Part shown: positions 1 to 6,056 of the stretch, in pieces
Numbering within the stretch: position 1 is the stretch's first letter
Layout: every line of letters starts with the position of its first letter
Assembly: GCA_002325645.1 (NCBI GenBank)
Contig: DCSN01000236.1
Location: 4,333-10,662 of the forward strand
Origin: Pseudanabaena sp. UBA1465
GTDB taxonomy: Bacteria > Cyanobacteriota > Cyanobacteriia > Pseudanabaenales > Pseudanabaenaceae
DNA: 6,330 bases
Direction of reading: 5' to 3'
The notes under the pieces: generated by a model
Seen by the model: only the letters and a program-made list of their open reading frames with translations
Told to the model about the DNA's origin: nothing
Database searches by the model: none
Translations under genes and position numbers: made by a program

Positions 1-3000
1 GCAAAAGGCGGTAAGTTTTTTGATGAACTCGATCGCCAAAATGAAGCATTAGGAAAGGAAAAGGTTAGACGAGACAATGCTGCTGATCAATCGCTTGGTA
101 CACATTTATTAAATGGGTTATTTCCTGCAAATTTGATTGAGCAACGACTAGAAAAACTTAATACAACGGTTAGAAGAAAAGTTAGAGAGTTCGAGCGCAG
201 GCTAGTAATCGCAGGATTTATTTTGCATGACTTTGAAAAGTTCAATTACGAGCTATTTCCTGAAATGCCAGATAAATATAAATCAGCTAAGAGAGAGCAA
301 GATATTCGCAAACTCTCTTTAGATGAACATCGTGAAATTATTTCTATATTTGTGGTTGCTTTAGGGCTTAATCAGTTTATTAGCAATGGTTCTGAGCAGT
401 GGAAAGAATATATCGATGATTTGCTTTGTATTGCTTACAACGCACAATGTCGATGGGATACAAACTGGAATTTCTCGGATTTTGGATTAAGCAATCTCAG
501 GCTAGACGATCGCACGTTACGCTGTCTCACCGATCTCACCTGTTTAGCGGATTCTTTGGCTTCTATTGTCAAACATCCACAGGATGCGGTCAAAACTAAG
601 TTTAAGGAGCTAATGCATCAGCTTAGTGATGGACAGTTACGATTCACCTATCACAGTATTTCTGAGAATCGCGGCGTACTTACAAACGTTGCTAATAACG
701 CTTTGATGGATGCTCATATTGCTCTGAATACATCAGAAAATCAATACTATGAGCCGCTTCTATATTTGCCGACAGGTGTAATCTATCTAACTCTGCGAGA
801 TGCACCGCCATTACAGACAGAAGGATTGAACGATCGCGTAGTTGCAAAAATCAAAAAACTCTGTGCTGACCAATTGCGCGATCGGCAAGTTGGTTTTAGT
901 CGTGGCAATGTGGGCATGAAGTTCGCTGACTATTACAATCTGTTTTTTGATTTTGAAGAATTTTTGCGTTTCTCCGTTGATGTAGTCATTAACAAGATTA
1001 AAACTAGCAAAGCACCTGATAAAGCTAGTAATCTCGTCACATTTCAGCGCAAAGGATTTCTAACGGAAGATCTAAAATTTGATTTTAAAGAAGATCCGCG
1101 TATTGATCACCTTGCGGAACTTGGCGCGTTAGTTGTTAAACAACTTTGGGAAGATTATTTAGTTAAAGTTAAAGACTTGCGAAAACTTGATAAGAAATTA
1201 CCAGCGCCGCGTGAATTAAATCTTACGATTGCATCTCTTGAGTTTTTAGGTTTAACGGATTGGCGATCGCAAGTTGTCGAACTTCAGGAACTCAAAAATA
1301 CGGGCGGTATTGCCTATGAGTGGTACTACATCGCTGCTAAGTATTTAGAATCTGAAGACGGATTAGGCTCATTAGATGTGCGTGATATTGGCTATCGGTT
1401 GGTTAATTATTTCATCGAGCTAACTAAGCCAATTCGTGAACAATATCAATTACCTGATCCTTGGCAAGATTTAAAAGATTGGTGCGATCGCGTGGTGATG
1501 CTTCCTAGTCAAGAGGTTGAAGCCAATGTTGACCAAGTGGATATCTTCTTAAAAGAGCTAGATTTTTACAACGCAGCCAAAAAATCAGGACGAGGTAAAC
1601 AAGCAATCTGCTCAATTTCCCATTCACCCTATACGGTGACAGAGCAAATGGAATCATCGGTACTATTTACACCGCAAGTCTATACAAATAAACAAATGCT
1701 GGGCGGCTCCAATGCGAAGCGCAATATTTCCAGTATTGCGGGAATTGAGATTATGTTGCGGCAAATCTTGATGAATCAAACTCAAGCAGTCGGTAAGTCC
1801 TTTGAAGATGGCAAATATCGCTATCTCTATTTCTATCCCACTTATTACTTCACACCTGAAACAAATAAGTTCTTACAAAAGGCTTATATGAATATTGCCC
1901 AAACCCGTTTTGATACTAGTCTTCGCAATCATTTTGTGTCCAAAGACTTACAGACTGATTTTAGCTCAGCAAATTATCAAAGTGCAGATAGTTTCTTGAT
2001 CGATGAGGTGATGGGCGATCGCAAAGATCACACTTTCAAAATGAAATATCCCGAAGATCAGCCCATGACTTTCTATTTCATGGCGATGCCCCCAAGTCGA
2101 GATGCTACCGATACAGAATCATGGGTGATGCCGAGTTGGTTAGCCTTAGCTTTCCCGATGATTCTCGATGTGAAAACCGTTGTTTCGGAGTCACCAGTAC
2201 CGCCATTTATTGATGGTACAGAGTTTGAAGAAACCGTGTTTCTCGATAGCGCTCCCCATGCGTTTCGAGTCCTCACTGGCGGCGATCGCTTCCGTTTAGA
2301 TTACATCCTAGACGGTTGGAAAGATCCGACTGGTGGAGAGCATCCTGCGCCACTAAACAAGCTAACTGCGGCTTATGCCATTCATCTTGATGTTAATGCT
2401 AAACAAAGCAAAGGAGGTTATGATGCGAATTGGGGACGACTAACAGAACTAGCCAAGGACTTTGAGACTAGCCCTCTCTATGTGTTTGCGTATCTCAATA
2501 AGTGGGTTCGCAATGCCAAGGTTGATGCTCCTAGCATCGCTAAAATCCAACTCTATACCTATAACTTCTATCCTTGTTTTGATGCTTACGCAAAACATCA
2601 ACCAAATTCGACAAATTCCATTAAACTAGAAATACAGGAGCAATCACCCTTGAATCATCCTCAAAAACTAACAGAACTCTATCGCCAATTCTATCGGGCT
2701 AACAAGTCTTATAACCCCAAAGCAAACGCCGTCCTCAAACCAATTGATGTCGCTTCTAGCACAATCCTTAAAGCCGATCCTAGTTTTCAAGGTGAAGCAT
2801 TAGTTCATGTAGTCGCCGCCGAAGTTTGCAAATTGATCGATCGCGTTCATGCTTCCACTGCCGAGGGGCGATGGATTCTCAAAGACCGTGAAGAGGAGCG
2901 CCAGAAAATTTTGGAATTTGCCAATTATTTTGTGAAGGATGTATTTGTCGAGACTTTTAAAAGCGATCGCGCTCGTCTCGCTGGTCGGCAAATCAATTTG

Positions 3001-3117
3001 ATTCGCGATACCTGTGAGTTTCTCTATCGTCTTGCCCAAGATCAAGAAAATCAGGAGCGCAAAGCCAAAGGTGAACTAACCATTGACCCTGAACAGGAGG
3101 AAAGTGATGAAGACTAA
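1..3117 (+). CDS. cas10d: Type I-D CRISPR effector large subunit Cas10d/Csc3, HD nuclease domain, 5' end cut by the window
   Basis: Large subunit of the type I-D Cascade-like complex, acting in the cytoplasm in target recognition; its HD domain is the DNA nuclease in this subtype. The frame is open from base 1, so the first ATG/TTG choices inside the window (such as TTG at 133) are not the true start; 1038 residues are visible and probably only a short N-terminus is missing. In window codon numbering, HD-domain residues appear in the order H35 (in THLLNGLFP), H76-D77 (LHDFEKF), H110 (DEHRE) and D184 (LADSLAS). A Cas10-like middle follows: a degenerate zinc-ribbon area with only CSIS near codon 537, then PQVYTNKQ and GGSNAKRN. 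A GGDRF motif at codons 760-764 stands where Cas10 palms have GGDD. The C-terminal 155 residues look helical and Cas11-like, ending in an acidic tail. It contains five of the nine HIP1 sites. Family assignment is recognised from conserved segments, not from a search. Confidence 0.95.
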   Translation, partial: AKGGKFFDELDRQNEALGKEKVRRDNAADQSLGTHLLNGLFPANLIEQRLEKLNTTVRRKVREFERRLVIAGFILHDFEKFNYELFPEMPDKYKSAKREQDIRKLSLDEHREIISIFVVALGLNQFISNGSEQWKEYIDDLLCIAYNAQCRWDTNWNFSDFGLSNLRLDDRTLRCLTDLTCLADSLASIVKHPQDAVKTKFKELMHQLSDGQLRFTYHSISENRGVLTNVANNALMDAHIALNTSENQYYEPLLYLPTGVIYLTLRDAPPLQTEGLNDRVVAKIKKLCADQLRDRQVGFSRGNVGMKFADYYNLFFDFEEFLRFSVDVVINKIKTSKAPDKASNLVTFQRKGFLTEDLKFDFKEDPRIDHLAELGALVVKQLWEDYLVKVKDLRKLDKKLPAPRELNLTIASLEFLGLTDWRSQVVELQELKNTGGIAYEWYYIAAKYLESEDGLGSLDVRDIGYRLVNYFIELTKPIREQYQLPDPWQDLKDWCDRVVMLPSQEVEANVDQVDIFLKELDFYNAAKKSGRGKQAICSISHSPYTVTEQMESSVLFTPQVYTNKQMLGGSNAKRNISSIAGIEIMLRQILMNQTQAVGKSFEDGKYRYLYFYPTYYFTPETNKFLQKAYMNIAQTRFDTSLRNHFVSKDLQTDFSSANYQSADSFLIDEVMGDRKDHTFKMKYPEDQPMTFYFMAMPPSRDATDTESWVMPSWLALAFPMILDVKTVVSESPVPPFIDGTEFEETVFLDSAPHAFRVLTGGDRFRLDYILDGWKDPTGGEHPAPLNKLTAAYAIHLDVNAKQSKGGYDANWGRLTELAKDFETSPLYVFAYLNKWVRNAKVDAPSIAKIQLYTYNFYPCFDAYAKHQPNSTNSIKLEIQEQSPLNHPQKLTELYRQFYRANKSYNPKANAVLKPIDVASSTILKADPSFQGEALVHVVAAEVCKLIDRVHASTAEGRWILKDREEERQKILEFANYFVKDVFVETFKSDRARLAGRQINLIRDTCEFLYRLAQDQENQERKAKGELTIDPEQEESDED
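2636..2640 (+). promoter_or_regulatory. Internal ribosome binding site for Cas11d
   Basis: AGGAG lies inside the cas10d reading frame, 9 nt before an in-frame TTG at 2650. Spacing and sequence fit a Shine-Dalgarno site, and it falls where a separately translated small subunit would be expected to begin. That ribosomes use it is inferred. Confidence 0.55.
2650..3117 (+). CDS. cas11d: Probable small subunit Cas11d, translated from inside cas10d
   Basis: In type I-D systems the small subunit Cas11d is known to be made by separate translation of the 3' end of cas10d. Here an in-frame TTG at 2650, preceded by AGGAG with a 9-nt spacer, would give a 155-residue product identical to the Cas10d C-terminus. 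No in-frame ATG exists between about 2160 and the stop codon, so a non-ATG start is required if the protein is made. The product begins with LNHPQKLTELYRQFY and is rich in predicted helix, for example around AEVCKLIDRVHAS, RQKILEFANYFVKDVF and RDTCEFLYRLAQ, which suits an all-helical small subunit. It would bind along the Csc2 backbone and help hold the non-target strand. The existence of the product is supported by the family; the exact start codon is my inference, and other in-frame TTG or GTG codons further 3' have weaker upstream signals. Confidence 0.6.
   Translation: MNHPQKLTELYRQFYRANKSYNPKANAVLKPIDVASSTILKADPSFQGEALVHVVAAEVCKLIDRVHASTAEGRWILKDREEERQKILEFANYFVKDVFVETFKSDRARLAGRQINLIRDTCEFLYRLAQDQENQERKAKGELTIDPEQEESDED
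3095..3100 (+). promoter_or_regulatory. Strong Shine-Dalgarno fixing the start of the PD-(D/E)XK gene
   Basis: A perfect AGGAGG sits 6 nt before the ATG at 3107, still inside the end of cas10d. It decides for ATG 3107 over the earlier in-frame TTG at 3083 and over the GTG at 3104. It is the strongest ribosome binding site placed at a gene start in the window. Confidence 0.85.
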
Positions 3118-3724
3118 AAATTTAGACTTGAATCGAGCTTATACATTTAGTAATTTCTTTGAATTGAAGATTGAAGCTAAAGACTTAGCTCAAGAATTTG
3201 GCTATACCTTAGAACGCAAATGGCTGCAATTGCCACAGTTTCAGGGAGAACTAGATCGCATTCAAGAGACACAATCAAGAATTACCGAAATTCTGCCCTA
3301 TGTGAGCTTAGGCAATGAAACAGCAAGACGTGAATTTATGATTTCGCCAATCATGCACGACTTGATTCATTACGCTAAGATCGAGATTAGGATTGAATAC
3401 AAGCTTAAAGTTACAGAACAGTTGCAGGGAGTAGTTGACTATCTAATCCAATCTCCTAACCATGTGATTGTCGTTGAAGCCAAAAAGGAAGACCTTGATT
3501 TTGGGATGACTCAACTTGTTGCGGAATTAATTGCGCTCGATCAGTGGCTTGATGATTTCCCGCAAACCACTATTTTAGGCGCTGTCACTACTGGCAGAAT
3601 CTGGCAGTTTGCAAGACTTGATCGCCAAACAAAACATCTTGAACAGGGACTAGAAAATTATCAAGTTCCTGAACAGTTTGATTCTGTCTTGCGTATTCTC
3701 ATGCAAGCAGTAACCACCAATTAG
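3107..3724 (+). CDS. PD-(D/E)XK nuclease-like protein inserted in the cas operon
   Basis: Protein of 205 residues, not one of the standard type I-D Cas proteins. A restriction-endonuclease-like core is visible: RREFMISP at 74-81 with E76 as a possible helix-1 acid, then QGVVDYL at 107-113 giving D111, VVEAKK at 122-127 giving the E124-x-K126 pair, and Q136 in the next helix (TQLVAEL). The pattern resembles the N-terminal nuclease domains of type I restriction R subunits, but there is no helicase part. It has no cysteine, so it is not an Fe-S Cas4. The first 75 residues look helical and are rich in charged residues. The ATG at 3107 overlaps cas10d by 11 nt and follows AGGAGG, so it is probably translationally coupled to cas10d. 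It contains no HIP1 site. A nuclease function in interference, adaptation or accessory defence is possible, but its role is unknown; the fold assignment is from motif reading only. Confidence 0.75.
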   Translation: MKTKNLDLNRAYTFSNFFELKIEAKDLAQEFGYTLERKWLQLPQFQGELDRIQETQSRITEILPYVSLGNETARREFMISPIMHDLIHYAKIEIRIEYKLKVTEQLQGVVDYLIQSPNHVIVVEAKKEDLDFGMTQLVAELIALDQWLDDFPQTTILGAVTTGRIWQFARLDRQTKHLEQGLENYQVPEQFDSVLRILMQAVTTN

Positions 3725-3741
3725 AACCCAATCACCAATTA
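3715..3741 (+). repeat. Short direct repeat CACCAATTA at the junction before csc2
   Basis: The 9-mer CACCAATTA occurs at 3715-3723 and again at 3733-3741, with ACCCAAT between the copies. The first copy spans the stop codon of the PD-(D/E)XK gene. The 38-nt gap (3725-3762) is the longest in the window and is AT-rich, with no clear terminator hairpin or good Shine-Dalgarno site. The CCAAT-type words resemble degenerate heptamer repeats of cyanobacteria and could be a remnant of one. Confidence 0.45.
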
Positions 3742-3762
3742 ACAATATTACAGAATAAAACC

Positions 3763-4791
3763 ATGACATTACTTAAATCCATCGAATCCAAATTCTTCCA
3801 TGCTGATATCCCTTACAAGCCAATGGGAAAGTATGTTCACTTTTTAACTGTGCGCGTGACCGAATCCTATCCACTTTTTCAAACCGATGGCGAATTGAAC
3901 AAGGCTAGAGTCAGTGCAGGGCTTAAAGATCGCACCCCTATCAGTCGCCTTGCCATGTTTAAACGCAAGCAATCTACGCCTGAGCGTCTTGTTGGTCGTG
4001 AACTGTTACGCAATTACGGATTTATGACTGCTGAAGAATGCGAATACAATGTCAAATTTGCGATGAACAATCCCGATTGCATCATCTATGGGTTTGCGAT
4101 CGGTGATTCTGGTTCAGAGAAATCTAAGGTTGTCGTTGACACTGCTTTCTCAATTACTCCCTTTGATGAGTCTCATGAAACCTTTACGCTGAATGCTCCC
4201 TATGAAAACGGCACAATGGCATCAAAGGGCGAAGTTGGCTCTGAAGTTGGCAAAATCACCAGTCGGATTAACCAACAGGATCACATTCGTCCACAGGTCT
4301 TTTTCCCAAGTATTGTCACTTTGAAAGATCCGACCGAAGCAGGTTTTCTTTATGTTTTCAATAACATTTTGCGAACCCGTCATTATGGGGCGCAAACGAC
4401 TCGCACTGGTCGCGTGCGTAACGAGTTGATTGGTGTCGTGTTTGCTGATGGTGAAATTACCAGCAATCTGCAATGGACACAGGCAATTTACGATCGCATT
4501 CCCACGGACATTCTGCAATCAATTGACCCGTTGAGTGAGGATTTGGTTTTGGAAAATGCTAAAGAGTCAATTAGCGAATTGTTAAATAATGAATTTACCG
4601 TACATCACGATTTTATCGGTGCAAATTTTGATGCTTTATTGAATGAAGTCAAGGCGCTGACCACAAGCGAAGATGGGATCAAGGCGATTTTGCAAAAAGC
4701 TGATGATGAGGCAAAAGCCTATGCCGCAGTGCATATCGCTAAGCCCAAAAAGGCTGATGAGAAGGAAAAGAAACCTGCTAAGGCAAAGTAA
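3763..4791 (+). CDS. csc2: Type I-D Cascade backbone protein Csc2 (Cas7d)
   Basis: Protein of 342 residues, a RAMP-family Cas7 that polymerises along the crRNA spacer and forms the backbone of the type I-D complex. Family-like segments are RLAMFKRKQSTPERLVGREL at about 62-81, PDCIIYGFAIGDSG at 104-117, NAPYENGTMASKGEVGSEVG at 144-163, and the highly characteristic GFLYVFNNILRTRHYGAQTT at 194-213 followed by RTGRVRN. The length is normal for Csc2. The last 17 residues form a lysine- and alanine-rich tail with many charged residues (KKADEKEKK), probably disordered. The ATG at 3763 gives a normal N-terminus, although the upstream bases ACAGAATAAAACC make a poor ribosome binding site. Csc1 follows after 2 nt. 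No HIP1 site lies in this gene. Confidence 0.95.
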   Translation: MTLLKSIESKFFHADIPYKPMGKYVHFLTVRVTESYPLFQTDGELNKARVSAGLKDRTPISRLAMFKRKQSTPERLVGRELLRNYGFMTAEECEYNVKFAMNNPDCIIYGFAIGDSGSEKSKVVVDTAFSITPFDESHETFTLNAPYENGTMASKGEVGSEVGKITSRINQQDHIRPQVFFPSIVTLKDPTEAGFLYVFNNILRTRHYGAQTTRTGRVRNELIGVVFADGEITSNLQWTQAIYDRIPTDILQSIDPLSEDLVLENAKESISELLNNEFTVHHDFIGANFDALLNEVKALTTSEDGIKAILQKADDEAKAYAAVHIAKPKKADEKEKKPAKAK

Positions 4792-4793
4792 CC

Positions 4794-5495
4794 ATGACAC
4801 ATATCTATCGCTGTGAGCTAGAGCTACATGACATGCTCTACTTTGCCACTCGTGAGATCGGACGCTTGTATGAAACCGAAGCGATCGTTCATAACTATGC
4901 TCTTTGCTATGCCTTGGGGCTAGTTGACAGCGATCGCTATGGTACGCAAGTATCCGAAGAACATGAATACCGCTACTTTTGCCGTGAACAGGTTCCCATG
5001 TATGAGGAGCATCTGAGCAAACTCAACGAAGTGGGCATCTATGTTACCCCTGCGCGATCGCTACATCACACATCTGTGTTGCACACATGGAAATATGCCA
5101 ATAACAACTATCACGTTGAGATGGAAAAGACGAAAACTAATATACCTAGCTTTGGCAGAGCTAAGGAAATCGCGCCCGAAAGTGCCTTTGAGTTTTTCAT
5201 CCTGTCGCAAAATCCTTTACCTAAACTTTCTAAATGGATTCGATTGGGTAAATGGATGAGTAAGGCTGAGTTGACTGTCAGAGAGCTAGATAAAGTTAAA
5301 CAGGGGAATGGAGATTTTATATTTCCTTATCCCCTCAATCCGCTTGATGTGATGTTTACTCACCAAGTCTTGAGCTATGACACCGTAAATATGCCTCCTG
5401 TTAGCCTGATTCGCAATGTCAGTATGAATGGGTATTTTTATAATGTTGATGGTTTACAAATCCCTGCTCGTATGGGATATCGCTTTAAGGTATAG
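4794..5495 (+). CDS. csc1: Type I-D Cascade protein Csc1 (Cas5d)
   Basis: Protein of 233 residues, the Cas5-type RAMP subunit that caps the 5' handle of the crRNA in type I-D complexes and takes part in PAM-proximal assembly with Cas10d. Family-like features are the N-terminal strand HIYRCELELHDMLYFATREI, the helix with HNYALCYALGL at 33-43, and the C-terminal QIPARMGYRFKV. It begins 2 nt after the csc2 stop, with AAGG at 4780-4783 as a modest ribosome binding site, and ends 3 nt before the Uma2 gene, so co-translation with both neighbours is likely. Two HIP1 sites lie inside it (4930 and 5054). The order csc2-csc1 after cas10d is standard for this subtype. No disruption is seen. Confidence 0.93.
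   Translation: MTHIYRCELELHDMLYFATREIGRLYETEAIVHNYALCYALGLVDSDRYGTQVSEEHEYRYFCREQVPMYEEHLSKLNEVGIYVTPARSLHHTSVLHTWKYANNNYHVEMEKTKTNIPSFGRAKEIAPESAFEFFILSQNPLPKLSKWIRLGKWMSKAELTVRELDKVKQGNGDFIFPYPLNPLDVMFTHQVLSYDTVNMPPVSLIRNVSMNGYFYNVDGLQIPARMGYRFKV
5487..5490 (+). promoter_or_regulatory. Ribosome binding site of the Uma2 gene
   Basis: AAGG lies 8 nt before the ATG at 5499, inside the last codons of csc1. It supports this ATG as the start and a coupled arrangement. Confidence 0.5.
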
Positions 5496-5498
5496 ATC

Positions 5499-6053
5499 AT
5501 GCTTGCTAGACAACCAGAACTGACTTACTCAGAATATCTCGCTTACGAACAAGCCAGCCCTAAAAAGCATGAGTTCATTAATGGGCAAGCTTACGCAATG
5601 GCTGGCGCGAGTGAAGATCATAATGTGATTTCCAGCAATTTAGTTGCTTTAATTCGTCCACATTTACGCGGTAAACCTTGCCGTATCTTTTCTTCAGACA
5701 TGAAACTCACGATCGCCTCGGCAGATAACGCCACTTATTATCCTGATGTGATGGTGGTATGCGATCGCACCGATAGCGATCCCTATGTCAAACAAAAACC
5801 TTGTCTCTTAATCGAAGTTCTATCACCTTCCACAGCCATGCTAGATCGGCGAGAAAAGCTTTTCAATTATCAGAAATTGGAATCTTTGCAAGAATATGTC
5901 ATGGTTTCTCAAACCGAAGCAAAAGTAGAACTTTATCGCCGCGATTCTGAAGGTTGGTTAGTCCAATCATTGAGCATAGGTGAAAGTCTACAGTTGCAGT
6001 CGATTGACTTAGCGATCGCCCTTTCAGATATTTATGAAGATGTCGAGTTATAA
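5499..6053 (+). CDS. Uma2-family (DUF820) PD-(D/E)XK endonuclease-like protein
   Basis: Protein of 184 residues, the usual length of the Uma2 family, which has a restriction-endonuclease fold and is present in many copies in cyanobacteria with mostly unknown roles. Typical elements are in order: a start of the TYSEYLAYEQASPKKHEFINGQ type with E25, AGASEDHNVISSNLVALI at about 35-52, FSSDMKL at 64-70, the PD pair P82-D83 in YYPDVMVV, then LIEVLSPST with E106, followed by D116 and K120 in LDRREKLFNY. The canonical acid set is intact, so the protein could be an active nuclease. It lies between csc1 and cas6 with 3-nt gaps on both sides, which makes it part of the transcript. It has two HIP1 sites (5761 and 6012). 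It may be a passenger or a true accessory of the system; the sequence alone does not decide. Confidence 0.92.
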   Translation: MLARQPELTYSEYLAYEQASPKKHEFINGQAYAMAGASEDHNVISSNLVALIRPHLRGKPCRIFSSDMKLTIASADNATYYPDVMVVCDRTDSDPYVKQKPCLLIEVLSPSTAMLDRREKLFNYQKLESLQEYVMVSQTEAKVELYRRDSEGWLVQSLSIGESLQLQSIDLAIALSDIYEDVEL

Positions 6054-6056
6054 AAT

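Larger units (their letters stand above)
1263..6019 (+). repeat. Nine HIP1 palindromes (GCGATCGC), listed as one group
   Basis: Exact GCGATCGC copies begin at 1263, 1484, 2015, 2282, 2963, 4930, 5054, 5761 and 6012. Five are in cas10d, two in csc1 and two in the Uma2 gene. Far fewer than one would be expected by chance in 6.3 kb of this moderately AT-rich sequence. HIP1 is a hallmark of many cyanobacterial genomes. None lies between 2971 and 4929, which covers the PD-(D/E)XK gene and csc2. Confidence 0.9.

Noticed and set aside
133..135. TTG at 133 as the start of cas10d
   Set aside because: The frame is open to base 1 and the upstream residues include the family-like segment THLLNGLFP with the first HD-domain histidine, so the gene starts before the window.
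2411..2443. Perfect AAGGAGG at 2411-2417 followed by ATGATG inside cas10d, considered as the Cas11d start
   Set aside because: Both ATGs (2420 and 2423) are out of the cas10d frame and reach a stop at 2441-2443 after six or seven codons. It may slow ribosomes or encode a tiny peptide, but it cannot start Cas11d.
2073..3045. Minus-strand open frames opposite cas10d (2073-2276 and 2800-3045)
   Set aside because: They are shadows of a strongly supported coding gene, with no recognisable protein features.
3083..3085. TTG at 3083 as the start of the PD-(D/E)XK gene
   Set aside because: The ATG at 3107 has AGGAGG at ideal spacing; the TTG would place that site inside the coding region.
3107..3724. 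Identification of the inserted nuclease-like gene as Cas4
   Set aside because: The protein has no cysteine, so the Fe-S cluster ligands of Cas4 are absent, and the overall pattern is not RecB-like.
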